Shown here: positions 25,362-38,499 of the stretch, one piece after another
Numbering within the stretch: the first letter of the stretch is position 1
Layout of the letters: every line of letters begins with the position of its first letter
Source of the DNA: Phoebastria nigripes
Lineage: Eukaryota; Chordata; Aves; Procellariiformes; Diomedeidae
Direction of reading: 5' to 3'
Assembly (NCBI GenBank): GCA_035582835.1
Contig: JAYKAV010003266.1
Coordinates: forward strand, 1,922,159-1,986,158
DNA: 64,000 bases
Program-made: the position numbers and the translations under genes
Notes under the pieces: model-generated
Told to the model about the DNA's origin: nothing
The model's database searches: none
Seen by the model: the letters and a program-made list of their open reading frames with translations, nothing else

Positions 25362-25381
25362 AAAAAAAAAAAAAAAAAAAA
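25362..25381. repeat. A20 homopolymer
   Basis: Twenty consecutive A residues. No retroposed sequence with a recognisable family signature precedes it, and no target-site duplication was noticed, so it is taken as a simple tract. Confidence 0.9.
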
Positions 25382-26929
25382 TAGCGCTAGGAGCCTTCCT
25401 CATTGCTTTGTATTACAAAACTGTAATTACTTCACGTCAAGCTGCTGGTAACTTCAGTTGGTGCAAACTCTGAAGCAAATGATTGAGCTGGCTGTTACAC
25501 GCTACCTGGGTTTAAAACGCTCTGTTGCTGCACGTCGGGCTTCCTCGGTGCTGGTGCTGCGGTGTGCGATGGGTGCTGAGGCTCCCAGCAGCCCTGCTCC
25601 GGGATGGCTGGGAAACTCGGGGCTTGAACGTGCCAAGGCTTCTCTTGCTGGAGAAAGAGGCGAAGACGCTGAGAGCAGGGAAGGGACTCGAGCGAGCGGG
25701 TGTGCAGGGTTCTGCTGGGTAAGGGGGGGATTCAGCAGCGTGAGGCTCACTGGCTGCTGCGGCTCNGCCGAGGAGACAGGACTGAGACCTGGACCTCCAA
25801 TCTGGGCTGGAAAGGTCCCAGAGCTCAGAGATGCTTAGATCAGATGGTTTGGCTCGGAGCTTTTTTCTAATTAAAACAAAACAAAACCCTATTAATTGTT
25901 GTAAGGTCTTCCTCTGTAGCTGACAAATGTGTCCTGAATATCACTTCTTCAAAGGGGATAAATCACTACGGCAGCTTTAATGGTTGGAAATGTTTCACAG
26001 AAAAATTCCCAATGGGCTCCAGGAGGGATGCAGACCCGGCATGCATGTTCTCACTTGCTACGAAGAAATGGCCAAGCTCTCAGCTTTTTTCCCTTATTCC
26101 AGTTGGCAGATATGATATGGAGCCAATGCAAAGAGAAAGGGTCAGGCTAGTGCAAGGGTGAGGTTGTTCCAAATGGTTTGTTCTTGTATTTTGGTTTATA
26201 TAGTGTAGCCTGCCCTTTTGGTGACCCTTTCGATAATTCTGGGGGATTTCTGACAGCCCGGTGACCTGCAGGGGAGGTCAGCAGCGCAAACCAGCCGGTC
26301 TCCCTGCTCCTGGCCTCGCAGCAATGAATCTTATTTGACTATAAAAAGCAAAAAGGGCAGAATCCACCTCCAGCTTAGAAAGCAATCGCGGGCCCGCTGT
26401 CCCCCTCCCCGCAAGCTCAGTCATTTCTCGTGAGGCTTCGTTCTGTGAGGCAACTCTCCAAACCCCTGTGGCCTTAGGAGACCAGTTTGGGTAGTGGGTT
26501 TTATTGCCTGCTCTGCTCCCCCTTTGTGGGGTGCTTGGGGACCCCCGTGGCCTCCGGGCCGGGAGCGATGCAGGGACAGCCTGGGAAAAGCACATGGCAC
26601 TCGGATGCCGAGAGCTGGGGCCGGGAGGGCGGAGGTGAGGGTGCTGTGCTCGGGGCAGATGCGTTTGCTGTGTCTCGGAGGTGCAGGGGCCGTAGGAGCT
26701 GCCGCCTCCGGAGGGGATGGAGTGTCCCAGGCGTGCAGGACCCGACNGAGCAGAGGCGATGGGCGAGGGCAGAGCAGTGCTGGCGGGGGGCTATGTATAA
26801 ATTACTGCTCACGAGACCAACCCTACCCCAAAAGAAAAGATACCGGCACCACGAAGCAAACGCAGCTGCCGTGCTGGTGACATCAAAATTGGTCCTTTGA
26901 TCCATCATTTTCTACAGGAGATTCTCTTT

Positions 26930-27380
26930 TTGTTTTTGCTTTAATTTTCCTTTTTCGCTCTTCTTTTTTTTTTTCATGTGCATAAAATACCACTAATGAC
27001 AAACTGTGGTGCCCGTGAGTGAGTGACAGCTGAAATAAGAGAAATGACTAATCGGGCCTCCTGAAGCCCTGTTGTGTGGAGATTAAATGAGCCCTTTTTT
27101 CTTCCCCCCTCAATGAGAATCATGGGCATTTGAATAATAATATTATAGTCTCCATTAGGATGACAGTGGGGGAAAAAAATCGGCTCAGACCTGTGATTAT
27201 TCCTTCAATCTAATAATTATTTAAATACCAGATAACTCCTTTCAGCCTAATTGAGGCCTTTCAGCTGCTTGGGTTTATATTGTGTCCCTGAATTTACTCT
27301 CTCTTTCACCTTGCGTTACTAATAGCTTCAGATTGCTTTTAAGGCCATATTTTAAACTCGCTTCCAAAAAAAAGAGGAAA
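26930..27380. promoter_or_regulatory. Candidate conserved regulatory block in intron 1
   Basis: An AT-rich stretch of about 450 bases with many possible transcription-factor motifs and no repeat signature. It contains a MEIS/TGIF-like TGACAGC, a perfect ATAATATTAT palindrome (27137-27146), TAATAATTATTTAAAT, CCTAATTGAGG and TTACTAATAGC. Such sequence is typical of developmental enhancers near axon-guidance genes. Function is inferred; conservation was not tested. Confidence 0.35.
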
Positions 27381-30300
27381 AATTAATGGTCAAATAGTAT
27401 TAAGGATCAGAGTTAAAATTGCCCACTCTCCTGTTTCCCTGGTGTTTAACTCCCCAGCTGTACTGAGCCATCCCCAAACTCCTCCGTAGGGCATGCGATG
27501 GGTTTCTGTTGATGTTTGATATCTGTATCGCTGAGCACTGCTTAATCCGTGTCCTGCACCCACACGTTGCCCCGGCCCTGGGGTAGCGGGGAGCGGCAGG
27601 AGCTGCTCCTGCGGGGGCTGACGTGGAGCCGGGGATGGATCATCGTCCCCTGGCTCCTTCGGGTAGGATGTCAGTTTGCGGCCATGCTCTGTCATCTTCA
27701 AATAATGTTTGAAAGCGCAGATTCTTCTTCCTGGATGATCTCTCTTGCCTTTGGCAGTGACTGTTCACAAATAATCTGCAAAACCTTCACTGTAAGGCAC
27801 TGCATAGAAGTTAGGCTTCAGCTGACAGCTCTGCTGCGCAACAGCTCCAGACTGGCTCTGGCTTTTGTACTGTCTCTGAATGAAAACGTTGCTAGAAAAG
27901 ATATAAAACTGCTGTGGTCTAAGTGAAGAGCTTCTGTTGTCCCATACGTATATATGTATATAAAATTTAATTATTTAAATTTATTAATTTCTAGCTTGCA
28001 CTGTTCTTTTCTCGCTTTGCAATGGAACAACTTTTTAAAAATTGGAAAGCTGCCGAGCAGGAAAACTGTTGTGTGCTGAGCTTTACAGGAGAAGCCTCCC
28101 CATTCTCTGCAGAATCTCTTTCACTTTCTGGACTTCCCTTGAACCAGAGCCCTCTGCTCCACAAGCATCTCTTCTTCGCAGGGAATGAGAAACGGAGGTA
28201 GGCTTTATTTTGGGGCTCCTGTTAGCGAGGGGTGCGTTGGCCTTGGAGGGAAGCCCATTTGTGCTGCCCAGGGCAGAGCCTGCTTTCTCTGTGCCCATCG
28301 GCACTGCAGCCACCACCTCTGTGCAAGGGGAGTTGGGTTGCCGTGTCCGAGCACTTGCTCAGGGCACTGTGGTGCTTGAGGTTTCTTGTGCATTGATCTG
28401 GAGGTGCTCTGCCACTGACTTGGCCGCTCTGTGGGACTCCTGCATCTGCAGCTCTCGTGCTAGCTTTCCTGGGCTCCTCTTGAGCTCTTCCACGGCGCAG
28501 GGTTCCCCGTGTGTTTACAAGAAGGCACTGTGCCGCCAGCTGGCATCTCGCAGGCTTCTCAGTGTCTTGGGCTGCGCTGCCACGTTATCCAAGAGCAAAG
28601 CTGCTCTGAGATCCCAGTGCCCGTGATCAGGTCGGTGGTGCCCACCATGGGTTGCCAGCAGCCCTTGGGTGGGTGGGCAGCATGGAGAGCCTTCCTCTGA
28701 GGAGATCCTCAGTTTGATTTATGCCCTTTTGAAAGGTTCTCGATTCAGAGAACAGTTTTGGGGTGTTCACTTGGAAATTCAATGAGAAGAGCTGGGGAGG
28801 TCACCCTGGTGCTGTTGTGGCACACTTGGGTCCGCAGCGCGGGCGGCTGCTTTCTGCCACAATCATCCAAACCATAAAAAGAATGCAGCAGGGTCTGCGT
28901 CATAGCTGGGAGAGAGAGAAACTGCTTCAGCCAAAGGTGGAAATTAAGAGACTGGAAATAAGAAGCAAGCAGCCGGGGAAATGTATCCCTGAGCAAAATG
29001 AGAAACCCATTACCACTCTCTTTCTCCTGTCTTGTCAGTGCCACCAAGACGTGCAGCCCAGGGACAGAGCTCCTTTGTCACCTTTCAGAAACACTCGTCT
29101 CTGGCTCCCGGCGTTAACAAGCCTAAAGAGTGGTCATTCAGTGACACTTGCTTATGAGCTTAGTGTAGGTTTTCAGCAGTATGAATTATTTTAAATACCA
29201 AAACGGAGATCAGCATCAGTCAAATCCGTGGCTGCCTGTGGGTGAGGACAGCTGAGCGTGGGCTGCGCTAGGGAACAGCCTCCTGCATTTGCACACGGGG
29301 CAGGGGAGAAGAGTCAAATTTGCAAAGAGTACAAATTTCTCCCTGGCGCGTGTGCTTGGGGCTTGCACAGCCGCGGAGGGTGGTGACGGAACTTCAGTGC
29401 AGAGGGCAGGTGGCTTGTCCTCAGCCTCTTACCAGGGCTGGTGTGACCCTGTGGTGCTGTGAGGTTGTGGAGAACATCTCTCCCCGAGGCAGGCTGAAAT
29501 GGTTCCTTTGATCGTCCACCCTGGAGTGTGTAGGGAATGCATAATTTGAGATAAAGGAGAACTTTGTGATGGTTTTCTGAGTCCAGGCGGTCAGACACAT
29601 CTGTGGTGATGAGCAAGGCTGAGGTCAAGCCAGGAGCACAAGTCATGGTCAGGTCTGGAGATAACAAGGATGAGGCACAATCCAGTGACCTCCAGGCATG
29701 TCTGTGGTGACAAGGGAGGTACAGCATCCCTGGTGCGGGGATGCTCTCAAGGTCCTTACATGGTGCCTGCCTCAGAGTGTTGTTCTGCTGGCCCCACGGC
29801 TCCTCTGAGCAGCTCTGCTGAGCTGGGTCCTTGCTGCCTTGCAGGGTGCTCGTCTGGCATCGCTTCCAGCTGCTTTGTGGGAGCCTGAGGTAGTGCTGTA
29901 AGCCTGGGGCTAAGCTGGGAACCGAGCCGATACCTCCTGCGTGGGATGGTCCAAGCTGGACCCCCCTTAGATGAGACAGACATGGAAATACGTGGATTTG
30001 GATTGTCTTTAATGTTCATATTTTTGCTAGGGGAGTCTGCCATCTTAGGAGAGGTGCTAGGTGATGAGGTGGAGCAGGCAGAGGGTTATAAGGGTCCTCT
30101 TCAACAGCTACTGTGTCTGCATGTGTGTGTGCGCTGTCCGGAAGGGCGGATGGAAAGGTCTGATGTAAACCTGCCTCACGCAGCCGGAGCCTCTCCGAGG
30201 CGAGCGCTCGTTTCCTAAGGAAATTCCAGCCTGGTGATTCCTAATTCAGCCTGACAGCCACGAGTGGGGAGGAGGGGATGGGGATCAGCGGGGCTCCAGC

Positions 30301-31321
30301 TGTCCCTCGGGCCCGAATGAGGTCTAGGTGCTTTGGGAGCACCCACAAAAACAAGACAAACAACAACCAAACAACCACCAAACCTGTCTGTCTTTCATGC
30401 CTCGTTTCCACATAGATTTTGGTCAGAGGTCTCCAGCTCGAGTCTTACCTTGCCTTGTCCATATGGGTGAAAACATGTCAGTGGAAGGAGACTGTGCTTC
30501 TGACCGTTATCCATAGAGCTGTCGGGAAGGGTGTATGGACAATTTGGTTGGCATCGGGTCTTCTGGACCCAGTGTCCAAGCTGTCGCTTTGTGTAGGTTT
30601 CAGTCATTACCTGGAAGTTTTGTTAGAGCAGGAAATATGTCCAAGGTTCCCAGATTGGTAGTCTCTCCCCTGCCCATGGTGCTGCTGGCAGTGTTTGGTT
30701 GCTGATCTAACCATGTGCCCCCACCCTGGTGGCAGCTGCTTTTCGGCAGTAAAGTACCTTGTGAAGGCAGTGAGAAGTTTTGCCCTGAAAAGCACCCGCA
30801 GAGGTACTTCTGGCTCTGGGGAGGGGTGGAGGGGAGATGCTGGCAGCTTTGGTGTGTCTGTGCTCAATGAACTTGCCTGTGTGAGACTTCTTCCTCAGGT
30901 TTCCAAATTAAATCAAGAGGTGTTTTCTACCTTTAAAACCTCTATATTTCCTCTGTTGCTTCCAACAACATACCCTGCAGGAGACATCCTTTTAGCCAAG
31001 ATTGCAGATTGATGGTTGGGTGTGTGAGCTGCGGGCTTTGTCTTGGGCTGAAGCTGATTATCCTCTCCCATGGCTGAGCAGAGTGCATTATAAACAGCTA
31101 ACCCACATAACAAATTAACACGCAGAGGCTGAACCAAGTGGCAAAACATCAAGCCTGAACTGTTTACCCGTAAGTTAGGAAACCTGCTTAATTCTTGTTG
31201 GGCTTAGAGACATCCTCACCTTATCTCAAGGACTGTGTAATTAGAAAACCTCCCTTGAATTTCATCTGCAGGGCACACTGGATCTAATCCTTTGCTCTGT
31301 GTGTTTCTTTTCTTTCCCCAG

Positions 31322-32577
31322 AACCATGTGAGGGACACTGCTGGGGCACAGGACACGTGCGGGGAACACGGAAGTTTGCCTTTCCCAGGATGGATCAGAG
31401 GAAGAACTGGCCTCGGGTACCGGACTCCGATGGCTGGTCGGTGGCTTTGCTCTGTCTCTTCCTGGCATTGCTCTCCCGAAATGTGTCCAGCAATGTCTTG
31501 TTCAGCACTTTCCACTCTGAGAACCGGGACTGGACGTTCAACCATTTGACTGTCCATCAAGGCACCGGAGCAGTCTACGTTGGAGCTATCAACAGAGTTT
31601 ACAAGCTTTCAGGTAACCTGACCATTTTGGTGGCTCATAAAACTGGTCCTGAGGAGGACAATAAATCCTGCTACCCACCCCTCATCGTCCAGCCATGCAG
31701 CGAGATCCTCACCCTCACCAACAATGTCAACAAGCTGCTGATCATTGACTACTCTGAGAACCGGCTGCTGGCTTGTGGCAGCCTCTACCAGGGGGTCTGC
31801 AAGCTGCTGCGCCTGGATGATCTCTTCATCTTGGTGGAGCCGTCGCACAAAAAGGAGCACTACCTCTCCAGCGTCAACAAGACGGGCACAATGTATGGTG
31901 TGATCGTGCGCTCAGAAGGTGAAGATGGGAAGCTCTTCATTGGCACAGCAGTGGATGGGAAGCAGGATTATTTCCCCACCCTCTCCAGCCGCAAGCTTCC
32001 CCGGGACCCAGAGTCATCAGCAATGTTGGATTATGAGCTCCACAGTGACTTTGTCTCATCCCTCATCAAAATCCCCTCAGATACCTTGGCCCTTGTTTCA
32101 CACTTCGACATTTTCTACATCTATGGTTTTGCCAGCGGCAACTTTGTCTATTTTTTGACTGTCCAGCCAGAGACCCCAGAGGGTGTCTCCATCAACTCCG
32201 CCAGCGATCTCTTTTACACGTCTCGTATCGTCCGTCTCTGCAAAGACGACCCCAAATTCCACTCCTATGTCTCTCTGCCCTTTGGCTGCATCAAGGGGGA
32301 CACGGAGTACCGCCTCCTGCAAGCAGCGTACCTCTCCAAGCCAGGAGATGTGCTGGCCAAGTCCCTCAATATCACGGCCCAGGAGGATGTCCTCTTTGCC
32401 ATTTTCTCCAAGGGACAGAAGCAGTACCATCAGCCACCAGACGACTCTGCGCTCTGCGTCTTCCCCATTCGCACCGTCAACGCTCAGATCAAGGACCGCC
32501 TGCAGTCCTGCTACCAGGGGGAAGGCAACCTGGAGCTCAACTGGCTGCTGGGGAAAGACGTGCAGTGCACTAAAGCG
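31322..32577 (+). CDS. PLXNA2: Plexin-A2, first coding exon (exon 2): signal peptide and most of Sema domain
   Basis: Plexin-A2 is a single-pass receptor that, with neuropilins or by direct binding, senses class 3 and class 6 semaphorins in axon guidance. The exon begins after the acceptor at 31320-31321, has 68 bases of 5' UTR, and starts translation at ATG 31390 (A at -3, G at +4). It encodes residues 1-396. A hydrophobic core at residues 16-28 forms the signal peptide. The rest is Sema beta-propeller, with close identity to mammalian PLXNA2 (for example [20 protein letters not shown] at 38-57). Cysteines at 94, 103, 129, 137, 284, 300, 356, 374 and 393 match the family's disulphide framework. 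N-glycosylation sequons lie at 31, 76, 91, 163 and 327. The donor is GCG|GTAAGG, phase 0. A start-stop ATGTGA at 31326 precedes the real start. Nothing is broken, and the paralogues A1 and A4 fit less well. Confidence 0.97.
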
Positions 32578-32667
32578 GTAAGGATGCTCCAGCTGTTGGC
32601 CGTGGTAGCCCTCGAGAACCGGTATCAATGCCTGGCCCTATAGCACGTGAGCTTGCAGAATAGGATC

Positions 32668-32692
32668 AATCTTTTTGTGCCTCAGTTTCCCT
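32668..32692 (+). repeat. Possible MIR core fragment
   Basis: Contains TTGTGCCTCAGTTTCCCTGA, close to the most conserved part of the MIR core. It is too short to assign firmly. It lies only about 90 bp inside intron 2. Confidence 0.35.
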
Positions 32693-33388
32693 GAACACTG
32701 AACAGACATAGTAGTCCTTTTCCTCTTTAATCCCTGTTGTTACCAGGCAGTGATGGCAATGAAGGGAAGGGATAGCATTAAGGCAGATGAATAAAGGTGT
32801 GCAACTTGCTGGAAGTGTTTGCTGTTCCCAACCTGGGGCTCTGGAAGCTGGAGGAAGGCTCTTGCCCTTCCCTGGGCAGGGGGATGGTATCAACAAACTA
32901 ACAAGATAAATACAAATGACAGTTGCGTCTTTTGTATTTTTATTCAGCTGATTTCTTTAGTCTTGATTCACATGCAGATTGTTCCCGGGCTGACTTGGGA
33001 ATCCCTGGGGCCTTCTTTTGCCAAGCATATTAAGTTTTGCTGCTGGAAAGAGAGAAAGGTCGGTTAAATGAAATGAAAGAAGGAAGGCGAAGAGAAGCTC
33101 GAGCGCTGGCTTGCACAGGGGAGAGTCATCCCATCGCAGTTGCAACTAGATGTGCCTGAGCATTTGGTAGTTAATGTCCCTTGTGGAAGATAAGTGGATT
33201 GCAGTCAGTGTGATGGCGAGTGGCCACCTGTGTCACCACCCTGCCACCTATGCCATGTAGGAATTCACTTGAGCAATCTCAGCTGATAGGGCTTAATAAC
33301 ACTTAGCTGTTGGCAGAATGATTTTCCTTTACTCGTGGCAAGTGGCGTTCCAGGGAGAAGCCAGCATCCGTATTTCCTGTGTTGTGGA

Positions 33389-33475
33389 AAGGAAACTGAG
33401 GCACAGAGGGCTGGTTTGTAGGAGAGCGCACAGCTGGGCAGTGGAAGGAGCAAGAGTGCGTCTTCCCACTTAGCA
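33389..33475 (-). repeat. MIR-type SINE relic, antisense
   Basis: Begins with AAAGGAAACTGAGGCACAGA, a hallmark of the reverse-strand MIR core, and continues with GCGCACAGCTGGGCAGTGG and a decayed 5' portion ending near CGTCTTCCCACTTAGC. It lies in intron 2 of PLXNA2. Confidence 0.55.
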
Positions 33476-34156
33476 CTTGGGTGTTTTATGTTGCCAGAGC
33501 CTGTTCCCTGTGTGGTCACCCCCTTTCCGGGGCAGCCAGGCTGGTGCTTTCCACCAGCCCCATGTTCACATGGGGAAGGTTTAACTCTGCCCTGGAGCTG
33601 GGCTGTTTGTGCCAGACAGAGGTGGCTGCTCCCGACAGGAGTGAACAGCAGTGTCCTCTCTCGTGGCATGGGATCAGCCGTGTCAGGCTGTCCTCTGGCT
33701 GGTGACTGACCCGAGCCTGTCCCACACCATGTGTGGCAGTGTCAGCACCGCTGCGAACTGTCAGCAGCAGGGCTTGTATGGTCTTCAAGGGAAGCCTTTG
33801 CTGATGTGGGGATGCTGAGCACCTTTCTGCTTATACTACTCGGCACCTCTGGAAATCAGGTCGAGAGGAGGTGAAATGAGTGGAGGAGAGAGTTCCTACG
33901 TGGCCGTGCAGCGGGGCTAAACCCGTGAGAAACCTAGTAGATTTAGAAAACGAGTGGAAGTGTCTATTGGACTTAGGGTTCCTTCTCAGCCCTGTCCAAA
34001 TGCGTTTTGGAGCAGCTGCAGAGTGTCTTGGCCTGGGGCAGTGAAGGGAACAAGCCATTGCAGAAGGTGGCTGAAGCTGGCAGGGTCCCTGGGCAGGGGG
34101 TTGTGTGGTGGTGGCTCCCACCCTGCTGTCAGCACCGCCGGCTCCCCTCCGCGTGA

Positions 34157-34606
<450 letters not shown>

Positions 34607-35689
34607 TAGTGCAGAGTGGTGTTGCTGGGGTTTCTTTGGAAGCAGAGAAGTGCCAAGCCTTGGGAAAGGTGCAGCAGAAACTGCTGCAGCCTGGTGCTGG
34701 AAAAGGGACCAAACGAGGCCACGCAGTTCCCATTGCTCTGCGGCGTTATAGCTCCGGAGCATTCCCTTGCATGGGCTGAGGGCACCTTCCTGTGCTTCCA
34801 GCCAGCGACTTCCTTCAGCAGCAGGGTAATACAGGTCTCGGCACCGTGCCAGCTCTTGCATGCACCACCTGCCTGTATATTACAGCATCACCCTGCTGTT
34901 TGTCTGGGGTTTTTTGCATTTTATCATTCAGTAAACTATGGTGTGTGTGTTTGTGGGGCTGATGCAGAAATTATCATAGCAATAATGGGTCTGATTAGAG
35001 ACAAGTGAGGAGCTGGCTTGCAATTTCTGAGTTCGAGTGAACCTCAGCAAGCTGTATCCAAGGTCTCAGATCTTTTCTCCTTTTTGACATACTGGAAATC
35101 TCCTTCTGCAGCTTGTGTAGAAGACCGAGTTAGAAAGCTTTCGATGATGGCAAAATGGCTGATGGTGGCAGGACGTTTAGTCATGGAGAGACAGGAATGG
35201 GTTAACTTGCCTGCTTTTGGAAACCAAGCCTCAGGGCAGAGTCCTACTGCTCTTCCCTCTGACTGTTGGATGATTGATCAGTCCTGGAAGATAACATTCC
35301 TCACCCTCTGCATCACAAACGCTGGGGCTAGTTGCCCAGGGCAAAGAGATGCTCCCGCTGGTTTCCTTCCCCCGCGCAGGGGGTGGGGAGCTCCGGTGGG
35401 TTTTATGATTTTGAAGTCGAACTGGGATTTCCCCCCTCTGTATCTTCTGAACCGCTCTTCAGTAAGCAGTGTGCAACGGCTGGTCAGGCCCAGTCATACG
35501 TCTGTTGAGCGTGGTCCTCACGAGTCCTGTCTCAGGAGTTCGGTATTTAAAATGAGTGTGGAAATGGCCTTGGGGTGTGTAAGCGGAGGGGAACCCCCCC
35601 GCTGTTGGTCTTTAGAGTTGGAGCTGCAACTGGAAGCCAGCTCATCAGTGTCTGCAGAAGTCTGATCCAGCTCCAGCAAAACCAGCCTT

Positions 35690-35990
35690 AGAGATGCTGC
35701 CCTGGAAAGCTGAGATCCTTCAAATTAACCTAAAATACAAATGATAGCATTAGGTGAACCTGCTAAATGCAGACCCTGCTTCTTCGTACCAGGGAAAGAG
35801 TTAACAAATGTAATCAACAGCAGGTTGTTAATTTTTTGTGTCCTTAAGCAGCAGGGAATTTCTTCCTCATCTATCCAGGAAGATACAAGGACAGGCAGAT
35901 ACTACACTTGAATGTCTGCATCATTTTAATTACATCAGTTCATTAATATTCATTCAGCACTTTACAAGTGCTGAGTAGTAGTAAATTAGG
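35690..35990. promoter_or_regulatory. Candidate conserved regulatory block in intron 3
   Basis: AT-rich, non-repetitive sequence with TTCAAATTAACC, AGTTAACAAATGTAATC, GGTTGTTAATTTTTTG, CATTTTAATTACATCAG and TCATTAATATTCATTC. These resemble HNF1-, homeodomain- and POU-type sites. Candidate enhancer only. Confidence 0.3.
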
Positions 35991-36994
35991 TGCCTCCCTG
36001 GTGCCTTTCGAGTGCTAGTGGGGCAATTTTGAACATGGGGGAGAGTGGGCTTGTAAGCAGAGCCCCTCTCCTCCCTGCCCGCCCCACCCGCCGTGGCACA
36101 TGGGAGCACCGGGATTTTTCCAGCTAAATGGATGGAAGAGGTGCCCTCAGCATATTGCAAATGCACATGCTATCAAGCTTCAAGCCAGCCACGCAGCCTG
36201 GTACTTGCTGTTCGCAGTGTTTTGGGGGGATATGCCTCATTTGGAGGCAGTTACAGCAAACAGCTTGTGCCTGCACACTAGGTATTTACTGTCGCGTCCC
36301 ATGAATTATGTAGGATTACGGAAGAAGCAGTCTCTCCAGCACGGTTTAATTCCTTGTGCTATTCTACGTTGAACACCTACCTTTTTGATGTGAAGTTGAT
36401 CTGTTCGTGCCCATCTGCTTCACTCTGTCCAGAAGGCAGGCGGCTGGGCAGGACTGGGGGAGATGGGGAAGGAGGGCTGCGGGAATCCTTCATGTTTTAC
36501 CTGTGTTTGAGCCAGTGGTAACTAGGCACTGAGAAAATTGGTTCACCTCTCGAGCAGATTCATTCCAGGCATTCACTGCAGTCAGCCTTTCGTGGCATCT
36601 GCCAAGCGCCCTGATTTAACATGTATCAGAGTTGTCTGCAGCTGATGAGAGCTATGCCTCCTGTTATCATTAGCTGGAGCGATCACTGTCCCGTCCTCCA
36701 CTGCGTGGGGCTGGGAATGTTGTTCTCTATCTTGCAGTCCTGTCCACAACTTTAGTAAATCTTTTCTCATTTGACATATGGGATTATCTTTTACATGGCC
36801 TGAGAGAGGTCGCACGAAGCCTAGGAAGCAGCTTTGCGTTGAACTGTGGGGCTCTTGGGAGACTCACTGCAGAGCAGGCGTTGCAGACCCGGTGGGAGGT
36901 TAGCAGGTTGTCTCTGTTTTTTGTGCATGTTCCAAGACCAGACACGTCTCAAAGTCGGCGAGTGCTCAGGATGCTCAGGACTGTTTCCATATCT

Positions 36995-37050
36995 CTTCTT
37001 CCCCATATGTGAAATGAGGATGGTAAAAAATTTACACACCTCTGTAAGTG
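36995..37050 (+). repeat. MIR-type core fragment
   Basis: Contains TTCTTCCCCATATGTGAAATGAGGATGGTAAAAAATTTACACACCTCTGTAAG in overlapping order with the MIR core ('CCCCATCTGTAAAATGAGGATAATAA...ACCTCTGTAAG'). Flanks have decayed beyond recognition. Confidence 0.45.
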
Positions 37051-37393
37051 CCAGAGATTTACAGATAGATGCCTTGTCTCTTCCCGCTCACCACCTTGCT
37101 TATCTACCTACACAATTAATGTCTGAAAGCTACGTCACACCTATTCCCTCTCCCACAGCCGTTGATTTACTTTGGAAACAAGCTGGTGGCTCAGTCTGGG
37201 GTTTCAAAGAAGACACTTTTGTGTAGCTGGAGGAAAGAAGTCAGGGAGCCAGCTCTGAAGTCTTTCAAATTTGTCTGTGCTTCCCCAGTGAGAATTCATT
37301 GCTGAAAACGCTGCGTTATCTCACTGATGTCCTTCTTCCCATTAGCTATTCACCTAACCGCCTCATGCGACGTTCCCTAGGAGAGCAGCGGCG

Positions 37394-37411
37394 GCTGCTG
37401 CTGCTGCTGCT
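37394..37411. repeat. (GCT)6 triplet run
   Basis: Six perfect GCT units preceded by GCGGCG. It is not inside an exon, so it does not encode a leucine or alanine tract. Confidence 0.9.
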
Positions 37412-38499
37412 TCAGCCTCTCTCCTCCGAAGGAGCTGAATGCTGAGGGTCCCCACGCCCCTGCCTGCCTGCCCAGACACCCCTGCCTGCGCTCTTCAGTA
37501 CAGCCCCGCGTGTGCTAGCTCTACCCCCTTCTCCGTTTCCTGGGTACATTTGAAGTCCCTTTTTGCTCCTTCAGCAGCCAGCACTGGCTGAAATGTAAAG
37601 GAAGGAGAGAAGTTTTCTGTCTGCTCGGGAGCCCCGTGGCGAGGCTGGCAGCTTTCCCAGGCTGAGCTCGCCGCTTGCTTTGCAGGTTTCAGAGCCCCAC
37701 GGGGTCTGGCCAGTGCGGGCAGCCTGGGCAGGTCGCCCGTGGAGCCCGCGCAGCCTGGCTGTGAGTTTGGCGTGGCCGTGCTGCACCGGAGGGGTGTTGG
37801 TGCCAGAGCTGCTGACAAATAAGTCAATAATATCAGATAAGTCAGTTGACAATGAACTTGGCATCTTTCCTGAGGGGAACCAGCGCATTTGCTGGGGTCA
37901 GGGTTTGAGTTCAGGGTTGAGGGTGTGCTGGTACCTGCTGTGGCTGCCCTGGACTCGTCAGCTGCTCCTTGCACAGCTGGTGACACATGCGAGTGCATCG
38001 CCTGTCCCTGGTTACTATTGAAGGGGGAGAGGGATGAATCGATGGATCTATTCTCCATTAAAACTCAGTGCTGGAGGAGGAATTTTCTCACATAGCACTG
38101 ACTCAGCCAGCCCGCTGCCTCTCGTTGCAATCCGCCTGTACGCGGGGCATGCCTCGGGCAGGCAGACTCGTGGTGCGCTCAGTGCACGTACTGTACGAAA
38201 TGGCTGCACCCCCGCGATGCCCCCGCCTGCTCCTGGCAGCCCACTCTTTTTGAGAANTACTGCTCCTCAGCAGTTTTCTCTAAGTGGGTGAAGAGCAAAG
38301 GCACTGATGATGCCGTGACCTTTCAGATAAAGCACAGGTACGTGGGATGCAGTTCTCCCTGCAGCTTGGTGGTCTAGCTCTCCTTCCAAAGTGTCTCAGC
38401 TTCGTGGCTGGGGGAGCGAGGGGGAAGGGGATCATGTCAGAGGCGTAATTGTTCAGAATTGTGGATTCCTGCAATAAAACAATTTTCATCGAGCAAAAT

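Larger units (their letters stand above)
9212..31321 (+). other. PLXNA2: PLXNA2 intron 1 (about 22 kb)
   Basis: The intron is bounded by the donor GTGAGT at 9212 and the acceptor at 31320-31321, which follows a strong pyrimidine tract (TTTCTTTTCTTTCCCCAG). No coding gene is recognisable inside it on either strand. It holds a possible additional non-coding exon (15165-15350), a CR1 LINE (about 21130-22006), old repeat relics (23330-24695) and an A20 tract (25362-25381). It also holds an AT-rich homeodomain-motif block (26930-27380). The remainder is unremarkable sequence of mixed composition. The assignment depends on exon 1 being correctly placed. Confidence 0.65.

Noticed and set aside
31357..31389. 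An upstream, in-frame extension of plexin-A2 beginning at 31357
   Set aside because: The codon at 31357 is GTG, not ATG. The first suitable ATG is at 31390, has a strong context, and matches the mammalian start (MEQRR-type N-terminus versus MDQRK here).
32578..32643. Continuation of the plexin reading frame past 32577 to a stop at 32641-32643
   Set aside because: It is read-through of the GTAAGG donor into intron 2; residues after position 396 do not match plexins, while exon 3 resumes exactly with the expected sequence.
37394..37411. GCT triplet run as a possible coding polyleucine or polyalanine tract
   Set aside because: Only six units, not in an open frame with splice signals, and inside the intron.
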